From the NCBI RefSeq assembly GCF_947492815.1, contig NZ_CANLOB010000001.1, forward strand, positions 434,001 through 498,000: a DNA stretch of 64,000 bases, written 5' to 3'. The position numbers were made by a program, and so were the translations under genes. This DNA comes from an uncultured Dokdonia sp. (GTDB lineage: Bacteria; Bacteroidota; Bacteroidia; Flavobacteriales; Flavobacteriaceae). This document shows, piece after piece, positions 18,157-28,021 of this stretch; within the stretch, counting starts at the first letter, position 1; the number at the start of each line of letters is the position of its first letter. The notes beneath the pieces are model-generated. The model saw only the letters and a program-made list of their open reading frames with translations, did no database searches and had not been told where the DNA came from.

Positions 18157-20337
18157 TTAATAATATTCTATTAAACATATAAATTCTGGAGCTGTTTGAT
18201 TTGGTAAAGAAATTCCAAAACCACTTACTGATCTTAAAATGATCTTTCCTTCAGGTAAATCTTTCACATTAATATATGTTTGTTGGGATTTATTGTATCC
18301 ATCTCTCATTACTCCTTGTACAAAAATGTTATCGTTATTAACATCTTTCAATTGTGCGCCAAATCTATCTGTAATTTCAAATCTTACATTTCTGGTAGAA
18401 GTTAATCTATCTTCTGGTAAAAACCATCTTACATTAGTAATAACAGATTCTGCATCTTCTGGGAAATTTAAAGCTATGTTTTGAGTACCAATAGGATTAC
18501 CTCCTCTTGCTGGGTTCCCTATTTTAAAATACTTCTTTTTAAGTCCTCTATTACTATAAATAGGGAAATAATCAACACTTGTTACAGGAATCTGACTAAA
18601 AGTACCATCAACTACTGCGGTAGTATTAGAATTCCCTTGTAAAACAGCATCTTCAATGGATATTAAAGAGATCCCCGCCTTATTTGATAGATCATCTGGT
18701 ATCTTAATAAATCCATCTAAAGAAAGCCTTTGAGGGAAAAAACAATTCTCATATTTAGCTCTTGCTGTACCCCTAAAAGAACCTTGACTATATCTATAGG
18801 TATGTGTTCCCATCAATACAGAATTCTTAAATGATACATTCAACCCGCTTGTCTCACGCATTCTAATATCAAAATGATTAATCTCATTAGGGTTATCTTT
18901 AAAAAAGTCTTGAAATGCTTGTGATCCAAAATCTGCATTGATCTCTATGTTTCCGTTTATCCATTCAGATTTTAAAACCTTTGCGTGTGCAGATTTCATT
19001 TCAAATCTACCATTGGTAATCCTGAAATCACTAATACCTCCTCCTCCATTACCATTCAACTCAAATAAATAGGTGTCTTCATAAGGCTCAAATCCTGACC
19101 AATCACAATTCACAAACTTAAAATGTCCTCCATCATCAGCCTTTAATACCCGAGCATTACCTGTCATCCAAAACTTTGTCTGATCAAACCAATAGTTTAA
19201 AAACTGATCGGAATCCTTTATATCTAATATCAAAGCATTATGACTGGTAAATGTACACTTGTTAAAACCCCATTCAGAATTCGTATTAGCACCATTTTCA
19301 GCACCTCTTATCGTGAAAATTCTATTAAACTGACCTCTAAATGTACATCTGTCAAAATAGTAATCTTGTGCTACTCCTGCAGAAGCAGAAAGCATCAAAT
19401 TTGTACTGGCATCTACACCTCTAAAAGTGATATTCCTAAAAGTGAAAAACAATCCATTAGTATTATTGAAAAAACCATAAGTATTTCCTGTATTAGTAAA
19501 CGTCAAGGTAGCATTACCATCTGAATAATACGTGAATCCCTTTACACCGCCAATACCGAAATCTTCTCTGAATAAAGCTTGTTCTCCCAAACTATAATCA
19601 CCCGATGGAATAAATACACCATAGGTAACTTCCAATGGACTCGCATCTTCAATTACATTAGAATCACTACCTGGTATATCATTGGATGGGTCATTAAGAG
19701 ATGCTACTCTTCCTGATCCTACTACATCAACTACCCTTTGAAATGCCACCGTATTCTCACTAACGATAATGGCTTCTGTAAGGGTTACCCCATTCACTAC
19801 ATCTCCTACTGACCCAAAACCATCGCCCCTAGCTCCAAACCATTTTACATTGACTCCACGGTCAATTACACTACGTTTCCAGCCATCAAAAACCAAACCT
19901 CCATCGCCTTCGCCATCTACATCTGGATTATCTAAACTTGGATTGTAAACAAAAATACCACCTCCGCCATCTCCTTTGGTATAATATCCCAGTACAATTG
20001 CTGTAGTAACATCTGTACCGCAAACATCGTGTATCGTATTCAAATCAAAAACAGTCTCTACTGTCGTGATTTGAGAACAAGCCAAAACCTCCTTTAATTG
20101 CTTATTCGTCGTAGGAACAGCTTCCCAGCCATCTTTCGTATAGGTATATAAACCAGAAAGATGATCCGTTTGGTATACTGTCATACCTATGCGAGGCTTT
20201 TCTATCGAAAAACGCTCTTGCTCTGTAATATGTTCTACAGGAGTAACAACTTGATCAACCTGAGCATCCATAGATACAGGAATACCTATGATTAATACTA
20301 CTATAATTACTAATAAAAAATATGTTTTTTGTTTCAT
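18157..20337 (-). CDS. Secreted parallel beta-helix protein, copy A
   Basis: A 726-residue protein with a signal peptide (MKQKTYFLL then a hydrophobic core ending near MDAQ). I chose the ATG at 20337; the frame runs open further upstream but without a signal sequence. GMTVYQTDHLSGLYTY looks like the short head module often seen in Bacteroidota surface fibres. VKWFGARGDG (about residues 165-175) resembles the start of pectate-lyase-superfamily beta-helices, and later segments (FRNITFRG, YFDRCTFRG, FKFVNCDWSG) are helix rungs. No type IX sorting domain is visible. It is a near duplicate of the next gene. A lyase, hydrolase, epimerase or structural role is possible; no catalytic residues can be assigned. 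Confidence 0.85.
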   Translation of the reverse strand: MKQKTYFLLVIIVVLIIGIPVSMDAQVDQVVTPVEHITEQERFSIEKPRIGMTVYQTDHLSGLYTYTKDGWEAVPTTNKQLKEVLACSQITTVETVFDLNTIHDVCGTDVTTAIVLGYYTKGDGGGGIFVYNPSLDNPDVDGEGDGGLVFDGWKRSVIDRGVNVKWFGARGDGFGSVGDVVNGVTLTEAIIVSENTVAFQRVVDVVGSGRVASLNDPSNDIPGSDSNVIEDASPLEVTYGVFIPSGDYSLGEQALFREDFGIGGVKGFTYYSDGNATLTFTNTGNTYGFFNNTNGLFFTFRNITFRGVDASTNLMLSASAGVAQDYYFDRCTFRGQFNRIFTIRGAENGANTNSEWGFNKCTFTSHNALILDIKDSDQFLNYWFDQTKFWMTGNARVLKADDGGHFKFVNCDWSGFEPYEDTYLFELNGNGGGGISDFRITNGRFEMKSAHAKVLKSEWINGNIEINADFGSQAFQDFFKDNPNEINHFDIRMRETSGLNVSFKNSVLMGTHTYRYSQGSFRGTARAKYENCFFPQRLSLDGFIKIPDDLSNKAGISLISIEDAVLQGNSNTTAVVDGTFSQIPVTSVDYFPIYSNRGLKKKYFKIGNPARGGNPIGTQNIALNFPEDAESVITNVRWFLPEDRLTSTRNVRFEITDRFGAQLKDVNNDNIFVQGVMRDGYNKSQQTYINVKDLPEGKIILRSVSGFGISLPNQTAPEFICLIEYY

Positions 20338-20390
20338 TGTTTTTTTATTTAAAAATTGAATTTTAATTGTATCGATTATCAGATATACTT

Positions 20391-22556
20391 TTAAAAGTAT
20401 TCTATAACACAAAAGAAATTAGGACTTGTCACAGAATTCAATCTTGTGTTCTTTAAAACAAGCTTTCCTTCACGTAAATTTTTTACATTAATAAATGTTT
20501 CTTCTATTTTATTAAAGCCATTAGATGGATTTCCCGCAACATTAGAGATTAAATTACCATCTAAGTCTTCTAATACTAAGTTTACGGAACGAAAGCTAAC
20601 CACTTCCCCTCTTGGTAAAAACCATCTTATTTTAGTGATAATAGATTCTGCATCCTCTGGAAAATCTAGGATAATTGATTCAAAATTAATAGGGTTTCCT
20701 CCTCTGGCAGGATTACCCAATTTAAATTCTTTCTTTTTGAGTCCTCTATTACTATATAAAGGGAAGTAATCAACATTAGTAACAGGAATAAGATTTTCAC
20801 CACTACTTGAAATTATAGCTGGAATATTAACTACATTACCATTCATGTCAGTAAATGAACGACCTTGTAAAATCGCATCTTCAATAGATATTAAAGATAT
20901 CCCTGCCTTGTTTGATAAATTATCTGGTATCTTAATAAACCCATCTAAAGATTCTCTTCCTGCAAAAAGACAATTCTCATATTTAACCCTTGCTGTCCCT
21001 CTAAAAGAACCTTGACTATATCTATAGGTATGTGTTCCCATTAATACAGAATTCTTAAATGACACATTCAAACCACTTGTCTCCCGCATTCTAATATCAA
21101 AATGATTAATCTCATTAGGATCATCAAAAAAAGGTTGAAATGCTTGTGATCCAAAGTCTGCATTGATCTCTATGTTTCCGTTTATCCATTCAGATTTTAA
21201 AACCTTTGCGTGGTCCGTTTTCATCTCAAATCTTCCATTGGTGATCCTGAAATCACTAATACCTCCACCACCATTACCGTTCAACTCAAATAAATACGTG
21301 TCTTCATTAGGTGAAAACCCTGACCAATCACAGTTCACAAACTTGAAATGTCCTCCATTATCAGCTTTTAATACTCGAGCATTACCTGTCATCCAAAACT
21401 TTGTCTGATCAAACCAATAATTTAAAAATTGATCCGAATCCTTTATATCTAATATCAAGGCATTATGACTAGTAAATGTACATTTGTTAAAGCCCCATTC
21501 AGAATTCGTATTTCCGTTATCACCTCCTCTTATTGTAAAAATCTTATCAAACTGACCTCTAAATGTACATCTGTCAAAATAGTAATCCTGTGCATTTCCT
21601 TGAGAATCCGAAAATATCAAATTTGTACTGGCATCTACTCCTCTAAAAGTAATATTTCTAAAAGTGAAAAATAAACCATCACTATCATTAAAAAAACCAT
21701 AGGTGTTGCCTGTATTAGTAAACGTCAAGGTAGCGTTACCATCTGAATAATATGTGATTCCTTTTATGCCTCCAATATTAAAATCTTCTCTGAATAAAGC
21801 TTGTTCTCCCAAACTATAATCACCTGATGGAATAAATACACCATAGGTAACTTCCAATGGACTCGCATCTTCAATTACATTAGAATCACTACCTGGTATA
21901 TCATTGGATGGGTCATTAAGAGATGCTACTCTTCCTGATCCTACTACATCAACTACCTTTTGAAATGCCATCGTATTCTCACTTACAATAATAGCCTCCG
22001 TAAGGGTTACCCCATTCACTACATCTCCTACTGACCCAAAACCATCGCCCCTAGCTCCAAACCATTTTACATTGATCCCACGGTCAATTACACTACGTTC
22101 CCAGCCATCAAAAACCAAACCTCCATCGCCTTCGCCATCTACATCTGGATTATCTAAACTTGGATTGTAAACAAAAATACCACCTCCGCCATCTCCTTTA
22201 GTATAATATCCCAGTACAATTGCTGTAGTAACATCTGTACCGCAAACATCGTGTATCGTATTCAAATCAAAAACAGTCTCAACCGTCGTAATTTGAGAAC
22301 AAGCCAAAACCTCCTTTAATTGCTTATTCGTCGTAGGAACAGCTTCCCAACCATCTTTCGTAAAAGTGTATAAACCAGAAAGATGATCCGTCTGATAAAC
22401 TGTCATGCCGATACGAGGCTTTTCTATCTCAAATCGCTCTTGCTCTGTAATTTGTTCTATAGGAGTAACTGCATGATCAACCTGAGCTTCCATATGTATA
22501 GGAATACCCATCAATAGTATAAAAACTATTAGTAAGAAATACATTTTTTGTTTCAT
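20391..22556 (-). CDS. Secreted parallel beta-helix protein, copy B
   Basis: A 721-residue paralogue of copy A with the same order: signal peptide, YQTD head module, VKWFGARGDG block, beta-helix rungs, then a C-terminal domain starting near NPARGGNP. The first ~270 residues and the central rungs are almost identical to copy A. The last ~130 residues are clearly more different, and a 10-residue loop near ILQGRSFTDM is unique to this copy. It lies 53 bases upstream of copy A and they are probably co-transcribed. Its position inside an exopolysaccharide locus suggests action on, or display with, the polymer. Confidence 0.85.
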   Translation of the reverse strand: MKQKMYFLLIVFILLMGIPIHMEAQVDHAVTPIEQITEQERFEIEKPRIGMTVYQTDHLSGLYTFTKDGWEAVPTTNKQLKEVLACSQITTVETVFDLNTIHDVCGTDVTTAIVLGYYTKGDGGGGIFVYNPSLDNPDVDGEGDGGLVFDGWERSVIDRGINVKWFGARGDGFGSVGDVVNGVTLTEAIIVSENTMAFQKVVDVVGSGRVASLNDPSNDIPGSDSNVIEDASPLEVTYGVFIPSGDYSLGEQALFREDFNIGGIKGITYYSDGNATLTFTNTGNTYGFFNDSDGLFFTFRNITFRGVDASTNLIFSDSQGNAQDYYFDRCTFRGQFDKIFTIRGGDNGNTNSEWGFNKCTFTSHNALILDIKDSDQFLNYWFDQTKFWMTGNARVLKADNGGHFKFVNCDWSGFSPNEDTYLFELNGNGGGGISDFRITNGRFEMKTDHAKVLKSEWINGNIEINADFGSQAFQPFFDDPNEINHFDIRMRETSGLNVSFKNSVLMGTHTYRYSQGSFRGTARVKYENCLFAGRESLDGFIKIPDNLSNKAGISLISIEDAILQGRSFTDMNGNVVNIPAIISSSGENLIPVTNVDYFPLYSNRGLKKKEFKLGNPARGGNPINFESIILDFPEDAESIITKIRWFLPRGEVVSFRSVNLVLEDLDGNLISNVAGNPSNGFNKIEETFINVKNLREGKLVLKNTRLNSVTSPNFFCVIEYF

Positions 22557-22760
22557 AAAGTCTATCTGTTTTAGTTAATATTAATAGTTGTATCTTAATT
22601 TTCATTAAGACTAATAGAATGTCCCTTTTTTATATACATGTAAAAAATGACTTAATCAGGCGTGCGTGCCTGTTATGAAAATAAATGTGTGGTGCGAATA
22701 AATTAAAAAATTAGTGTAGTAATCTAATTTTCAATACTAAAGATAGTTTTTTTTTTTGAA
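22557..22760. other. Intergenic region upstream of the beta-helix genes
   Basis: 204 bases of AT-rich DNA with a 12-T run (22747-22758) and a short palindromic hairpin CAGGCGTGCGTGCCTG (22657-22672). Transcription of the beta-helix pair probably starts here, though no perfect TAnnTTTG box is present (TATCTTTA comes closest). Confidence 0.4.
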
Positions 22761-23306
22761 TTATACACGATCTCGAATAGGTTTTGCTGGATTTCCTATA
22801 CATATTTTACCAGACGGTAAATCTTTAAAAACACTGCTTCTTGCTCCTACTACTGTGCCTGCTCCTATAGTTACACCTGGAGCAACATAAGTATCTGTAG
22901 CGAGCCAGCATTTTTCTTCTATCGTTATTTTTTGAGCATAAATTCTAAAATCAGGAGATTCATAATCATGAGTTCCTGTACAAATGTATCCCTTTTGAGA
23001 AATTACAGCATGTGCTCCTATTTCTATTTCGCCTAGTGTATATAAAACGACATCATCTCCTATCCAACTATAATCTCCTATCGTGAGCTTCCATGGATAT
23101 GTAATTTTTGCCGTGGGGCGTACAATAACGTTTTTGCCTATTTTGGCTCCAAAAGATCGTAACAAAAACCTTCTCCATCCATATAAGAACTGAGGAGAGC
23201 ATCTAAATAATGTGGCTTGTACTATCCACCATAATTGTACGGTGAGTTTAGATTTACCTCTAAAATCTGATGGTGTCCTATATTGATCTAAGTTTTGGTA
23301 TTTCAT
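22761..23306 (-). CDS. wcaF: Colanic-acid-type acetyltransferase WcaF
   Basis: A 181-residue left-handed beta-helix acyltransferase. It starts with the WcaF-type KYQNLDQYRTP block, has hexapeptide repeats (IGDYSWIGDDV, IGAHAVIS, APGVTIGAGTVVGA) and the CTGTHDY segment carrying the catalytic His. It would transfer acetyl from acetyl-CoA to a sugar of the repeat unit. I chose the ATG at 23306, which forms an ATGA overlap with the upstream SGNH gene, over an in-frame start 15 bases upstream. Confidence 0.9.
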   Translation of the reverse strand: MKYQNLDQYRTPSDFRGKSKLTVQLWWIVQATLFRCSPQFLYGWRRFLLRSFGAKIGKNVIVRPTAKITYPWKLTIGDYSWIGDDVVLYTLGEIEIGAHAVISQKGYICTGTHDYESPDFRIYAQKITIEEKCWLATDTYVAPGVTIGAGTVVGARSSVFKDLPSGKICIGNPAKPIRDRV

Positions 23307-24232
23307 TTCTCTAGTATCCACCCCTTTTCTTTAATCACTTTTGCTATATATTTTCCAGTGGCTTCGTAGCCCAAGGTATTAAAATGTACGTTATCTTTAA
23401 AGAAACTTCTCGGAATACAGTCTTTTTTTATGTCTTCTAAATCTTGTGGTGTGGGTGTCATACCCATATCATAAATTGCTTTGTGAATCATATAACTACG
23501 TATATCTATAAAATGAGCTCCAAAAGATTCTTTAAGAACTGTATTTAATCTAGTAATATTGGTATGTGCATTGCTTCCTATAGATTCTTTATCGGCAATT
23601 CCATTACAAATAGATAATACAAGAACGTGTTTTTTTGCATTTTCTCCCAAATGGTCTATCATTGCTTGAATATTATCTCTTGTTTTATAAATAGCATCCC
23701 CAGATTTTTTATCATTTCTACCTGCCCATATAATAGTCCATGTATTTGCATATGCAATTCCATTTTTAAAGGTAAAATTGAGAGTGTCTTTTACTAAAAG
23801 ATCTTCTTTTAGGTTACTAGCTGTAAATGTATATCCAAGTGTCTTTTTAGGGTTTTCTATTTCTGAAAAACGTTCTATTTTTCCTTCAATTTCATTTATA
23901 AACCCTTCTCTATATTGTTCTGTCTGAAAATTTATAGGTTCTGTATCATAATATATTATTTCTGAAGAGCCTGATTTTTTTATTTCTTGATCTTTAAAAA
24001 CCAGTCGCATAGGTTTTCCTCCTTGTAATAACGCTATACTATTAGATTTTAATCCTCCTACTCCAAAATTTTTATGTTTTATATCTAACTCATCAGATAT
24101 TACTTCTAGGATAGAAAACTCTCCGCCAGACCCTTTCATCATACTGTCTCCCCACCCTACAAGCTTAACGGGTTTTAGCGTATCACAACTACTTATAAAA
24201 CATAGTATAAAAAGTAGAAGAAAATATCTCAT
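23303..24232 (-). CDS. SGNH/GDSL-like hydrolase lipoprotein
   Basis: A 309-residue lipoprotein: the signal sequence ends in the lipobox FISSC. GWGDSMMKG carries the SGNH block I Ser, and DNVHFNTLGY supplies the late Asp-x-x-His pair. NTWTIIWAGRNDK fits the block with Asn. It probably acts in the periplasm or at the outer membrane as an acetyl- or acyl-esterase. It is translationally coupled to wcaF, so the pair may add and remove acetyl groups on the same polymer; that link is inference. Confidence 0.82.
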   Translation of the reverse strand: MRYFLLLFILCFISSCDTLKPVKLVGWGDSMMKGSGGEFSILEVISDELDIKHKNFGVGGLKSNSIALLQGGKPMRLVFKDQEIKKSGSSEIIYYDTEPINFQTEQYREGFINEIEGKIERFSEIENPKKTLGYTFTASNLKEDLLVKDTLNFTFKNGIAYANTWTIIWAGRNDKKSGDAIYKTRDNIQAMIDHLGENAKKHVLVLSICNGIADKESIGSNAHTNITRLNTVLKESFGAHFIDIRSYMIHKAIYDMGMTPTPQDLEDIKKDCIPRSFFKDNVHFNTLGYEATGKYIAKVIKEKGWILEK

Positions 24233-24239
24233 AAGACGA

Positions 24240-25319
24240 TTATATGATTTCTAGAAGTCTTTGTTTAAATTGTAATCTCGTAAAGTTTTTTTTAAAATAA
24301 TGCTTATTCGAATTACTCATTTGAGATAGCTCGTCTTTATTTGTATCAAAATAAGCCAATGCCTTATATAATTCTTTAGGGTTTTTCTTTTCAAAAAAAC
24401 GACCATGTATTCCACCTGTCACTACATCAGGAATTCCTGCATGGGTGGTTGTTAGAATTACATTTCCTGTAGCCATGGCTTCCAAAATGGAGATGGGTTG
24501 GCCTTCCATTTTATAATAGGTAGGTAATACAAAAACAGTTCCCCAATTTAATAAATCATTCTTCTCGTTTCCTTTTACAATACCAACATAAGTAGTGTGT
24601 TGAAGGGTATAAAAACGCTTTTCTATTTCTTCTTTTTGTGTATAATCTATTGCGCCTGCTATTTTAGCTTCGTAAGGAATTTTACTTTCTTCAAGTAGTG
24701 TAAGCGCATCTAAAAGGTCGAAAATTCCTTTTTCTTCCATTAGATTACTTAAATATATAATCTGAAGCTTTTCAAAAGATTTTTTTATTGTTGTATTGAG
24801 TAAGTAATCTTCTGCAAAATTAGGGAGTACTTTTACCTTCTCTTCTGCGATAAAGGGAGTCATATTTCCTTTTAGAGATTTTGAAAGTACGATACCTTTT
24901 GTGGTTTTAGAAAGTAAGTAGTGAAATAATTTCTTTTTAACTCCATGTAAGGTTTTATACTCATTACCCATATGATTGCCATGCACGTGGACAATAATCT
25001 CTCTGCCTAAAAGACTACTTATTATAATAAAACCTGTATACTTTATAACACCAAAAAAAGTCTGTCCAGGTGTAATATAAATAGTTTTATAAGATAGAAT
25101 CTTATATGCTTTAGAATAAAAAGAAAGATTAAAAAAAAGCTTATGAAATGAAAACTTCCCAATAGCTTCATCAAATCTTGAATAGGAGGTATTAATACTA
25201 GCTACGTTATAATTAGATTGTTCATTTAAGATATCCCGTACTACTTTATTTGCTAAAGAAACTCCTGTAGTAGGCTCTGGAAACGGACCAATGATTAGTA
25301 TTGATTTAGTTTTCTTCAC
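24240..25319 (-). CDS. Glycosyltransferase family 4
   Basis: A 359-residue GT-B enzyme. ILIIGPFPEPTTGVS starts the acceptor domain; the donor domain has IIYLSNLMEEKGIFDLL and the C-terminal MEGQPISILEAMATG with the conserved Glu. A GTG start overlaps the ligase-like gene by 14 bases. Donor and acceptor sugars are unknown. Confidence 0.9.
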   Translation of the reverse strand: MKKTKSILIIGPFPEPTTGVSLANKVVRDILNEQSNYNVASINTSYSRFDEAIGKFSFHKLFFNLSFYSKAYKILSYKTIYITPGQTFFGVIKYTGFIIISSLLGREIIVHVHGNHMGNEYKTLHGVKKKLFHYLLSKTTKGIVLSKSLKGNMTPFIAEEKVKVLPNFAEDYLLNTTIKKSFEKLQIIYLSNLMEEKGIFDLLDALTLLEESKIPYEAKIAGAIDYTQKEEIEKRFYTLQHTTYVGIVKGNEKNDLLNWGTVFVLPTYYKMEGQPISILEAMATGNVILTTTHAGIPDVVTGGIHGRFFEKKNPKELYKALAYFDTNKDELSQMSNSNKHYFKKNFTRLQFKQRLLEII

Positions 25320-26529
25320 GTAGATAAAGGCTTTTAAGGCTAAAGAAATTTAAAAAGAAGGCAAAGAAAATAATACCCGCTTCTCGTTCTAAAATATTTT
25401 CAGTAAACATGACAATTGCATAAAAGATGAGTAATAAAATCAATAACTGGTTATTAAAACGAATAGCATAAATCAAATTGATTCCTGTAAAACATAAAAA
25501 CACGACCAGGCATATAACCCCTCCTATTAACAATAAACTAAAGTATTGATTGTGGGCATTATACTTTCTTTCTGCTAAAAACGTATTTCCGTCTTGAGTA
25601 TATTTTTCTTGTAATGCATCATTATAATCTCCTATACCATATCCTAATAGTGGGGATTCTAAAATAAGTCTTTGAGCAGTATCATATATAGTGTACCTAA
25701 TATTAGTTGATGTTACTTCTCCTTTATCTAAATGTTCTATTTTAAGTAATTCAACAAATCGATCTCTTGTTTTCGGAATGGCAATTGTTAAAACTATTAA
25801 TGTTATAACTGCTAGCAAATAAGGTTTCAATAATTTTTGTTTTCTCTGAAAAACTACAAATAAAGAAAACACTATTATAAGCGCAATTAATGGTCCTTTT
25901 TTAGCGTAGAGTAATAGAAATAACACTAGTGTAATATCCATTCCTAAAACAACAGCTATTTTAATTTTAGATTGTAACTCTTTAAGTATATAAAAAGAAA
26001 ACAAAATAGCAATACTACAATGCATTGATAAATAAATAGGATGTATGCTGTACTTACCCGTCTTTACCCTTAGTACAGTTCCAAAGTGCTCCATCATTTC
26101 TGGAAAAGAATACTGAGTAGAAAAGAACCATATAAAAGAAATCACATTAAATAAGAAAACCCCTGTGACATATATCCATAAATATGTAGTAAGGTTTTTA
26201 AAAATCTCTTTGCCTTCCGTTTTTGTAAGCATTGCAAATACAAATGGAAATACAATAAGTGACGACATTTGGGTGAGTTTTCGCTGCCCATAATCAACAT
26301 CAGCGCTATAAAAATAAGTGACTGCTATAACAACATATAATAACGCATTTGTAATAAAGAAGCGCTTATCAAAGTGCCACGGTCGTTGTAAAGCATTAAT
26401 TAGCACAGCAACCCCAAATAATAAAATTGCAATCGATTTTAAATTAGATGGCAACACTACCAAAGCAAAAAGAAGCCCGATAGCAATCCTGACAATCTTT
26501 ATTCCTGTAAGGCTTTTGTTTGTTTCCAT
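25306..26529 (-). CDS. O-antigen ligase/polymerase-like membrane protein
   Basis: A 407-residue protein with roughly ten membrane helices and one large periplasmic loop (about residues 225-330). That loop holds the RFVELLK and SPLLGYGIGDYNDAL segments, with the His in AHNQYF, all typical of the WaaL/Wzy (PF04932) superfamily. It probably joins or polymerises lipid-linked oligosaccharide on the periplasmic face. A second polymerase-type gene lies directly upstream, so this one may be the ligase. Confidence 0.82.
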   Translation of the reverse strand: METNKSLTGIKIVRIAIGLLFALVVLPSNLKSIAILLFGVAVLINALQRPWHFDKRFFITNALLYVVIAVTYFYSADVDYGQRKLTQMSSLIVFPFVFAMLTKTEGKEIFKNLTTYLWIYVTGVFLFNVISFIWFFSTQYSFPEMMEHFGTVLRVKTGKYSIHPIYLSMHCSIAILFSFYILKELQSKIKIAVVLGMDITLVLFLLLYAKKGPLIALIIVFSLFVVFQRKQKLLKPYLLAVITLIVLTIAIPKTRDRFVELLKIEHLDKGEVTSTNIRYTIYDTAQRLILESPLLGYGIGDYNDALQEKYTQDGNTFLAERKYNAHNQYFSLLLIGGVICLVVFLCFTGINLIYAIRFNNQLLILLLIFYAIVMFTENILEREAGIIFFAFFLNFFSLKSLYLREEN

Positions 26530-27944
26530 ACTTTTTGTTTATACATAAAAAACTCTAAAAGAGTTCTTATAAATTTAGGAATTATAACTACTCCAAGAAA
26601 TGCTCCAATGTAGTATGTATACCCATTTGTAAAATCACCTCTAAGTAAAAAGATTAAATGGATTGCTAAATAAAAAGCAATCATTTTCTTTAAATAATCA
26701 TCACTTTGTAGCCACGCAACAGCCCTTACTAAAACAATAGCAAGCAGTATCGGAGCAATAATAACACCCACAACACCAAAGTTTATAAAGCCTTCTGAAA
26801 CCAATGGGTTTGATAAATTGCTATAGGTAAAATCATATGTGTCTATAAGATGATTCCCTACTAACTCTCCTGTAGAAAGGGGTTTTTCTTTCCATAAACC
26901 TCTAGGAACAAAGAATAGAAAAGCACTTAATAATTGATGCCCCATAGAAAAACCATACTCTTTTACATAATCCATGGTTGCCATAATGTTTGAAAAGGCA
27001 TCATAATTTAGCGTATTAAATGCTGATGCGATACCACCTCCTTTCATATGATCAAAAATAATAGAAGGCTGTTCTAGTATTTCTTTAAATGAAGCCTCAG
27101 AATGTGTCAGTATTGCAGAGAGCGGAAAAGCTACAATCATTGTAAAAAACAGAAAGAATAAGCTCTTAATATTTGTATTAAAAAGCTTTGGTATAGCTAA
27201 AAAAAGCAGACTGATATATAAGGGCCCTAATGCATTTCTTTTTTCTACAAGTGGGTTTTTAAACCAAAGAAGTAGCAATCCTAAAAAAAGAAATACGGCA
27301 CAAATTGTCACAAGATTTACCGCTTTTTTATTCTTTTTTCTAAAGTATTGAAAACACAATATGATCCCCGCAAATGGTAATAAAAAGAACACTTTTTTCC
27401 ATATTAAAAATGTAACTACCGAAAATGCAGATGGCCTCCATGCTGGACGTCCTAATTCGTCTATTACAAAAGAATAACTCCCTAAAAACACAAGAATCGT
27501 AACTATAGCAATAACAACAATTAGTACGGGTGTTGTCTTTTTTGAACTTTCTTTAAATACTGGCACATATGCCATACGTTTACTCTTCTTAAAAAACAAG
27601 TAGGCAAAAAAGAAAATAACATTAAATAAAACAATTAGTCCATTAGAAAATATGGCCAAGTCTTTATCATAAATAAATTTATTTTTAAACGTAGGGTTCA
27701 TTCCTTCAAATGAATTAATTTGAACCATAGGTGCTACAATAAAAAACAGAAATGTAAACACTATAAATGCCGACATAAAAGGAGAGTATACGCGCTCTAC
27801 AAATATGTGATACACTGTAATTCCTGCAAGAACTAAGGCGCTCAATAAAAAAGAAAACCACACGTCTATATCTCCGTCAAACGTTACAAATAACGCGACA
27901 GATATAAGTGCATAGACAAAAAGTAATATAACCTTGAGTCCCAT
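26499..27944 (-). CDS. wzy: Oligosaccharide repeat-unit polymerase (Wzy-like)
   Basis: A 481-residue protein with about twelve hydrophobic segments. The periplasmic segment contains FFVPRGLWKEKP and GELVGNHLI followed by SEGFINFG, a pattern seen in O-antigen polymerases of the WzyE/O-antigen-polysaccharide-polymerase type. It would polymerise flipped repeat units. It overlaps the ligase-like gene by 31 bases, which points to coupled translation. Assignment rests on hydropathy, this segment and context. Confidence 0.72.
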   Translation of the reverse strand: MGLKVILLFVYALISVALFVTFDGDIDVWFSFLLSALVLAGITVYHIFVERVYSPFMSAFIVFTFLFFIVAPMVQINSFEGMNPTFKNKFIYDKDLAIFSNGLIVLFNVIFFFAYLFFKKSKRMAYVPVFKESSKKTTPVLIVVIAIVTILVFLGSYSFVIDELGRPAWRPSAFSVVTFLIWKKVFFLLPFAGIILCFQYFRKKNKKAVNLVTICAVFLFLGLLLLWFKNPLVEKRNALGPLYISLLFLAIPKLFNTNIKSLFFLFFTMIVAFPLSAILTHSEASFKEILEQPSIIFDHMKGGGIASAFNTLNYDAFSNIMATMDYVKEYGFSMGHQLLSAFLFFVPRGLWKEKPLSTGELVGNHLIDTYDFTYSNLSNPLVSEGFINFGVVGVIIAPILLAIVLVRAVAWLQSDDYLKKMIAFYLAIHLIFLLRGDFTNGYTYYIGAFLGVVIIPKFIRTLLEFFMYKQKVWKQTKALQE

Positions 27945-28005
27945 AGTGGGTTTATTTATAATTTTTAAATACTCTTAATATCTCTTTTTCAAAAGCTTCT
28001 TTGTA

Positions 28006-28021
28006 CGCTTTCGCGAAAGCT
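28006..28021. repeat. AFAKA palindrome, intergenic (15/16)
   Basis: CGCTTTCGCGAAAGCT, directly abutting the stop codon of the methyltransferase gene at 28021, in the 76-bp gap before the polymerase gene. It could act as a hairpin between the two. Confidence 0.85.

Larger units (their letters stand above)
18157..22556 (-). repeat. Tandem duplication of a 2.2-kb beta-helix gene
   Basis: The two genes align end to end. The segments at about 19600-20100 and 21820-22320 differ at only a few bases, while the 3' parts differ much more. This is a direct repeat large enough for recombination between copies. Confidence 0.9.

Noticed and set aside
22657..22672. Hairpin upstream of the beta-helix genes as a riboswitch
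   Set aside because: It is an isolated short stem with no conserved aptamer pattern that I recognise.
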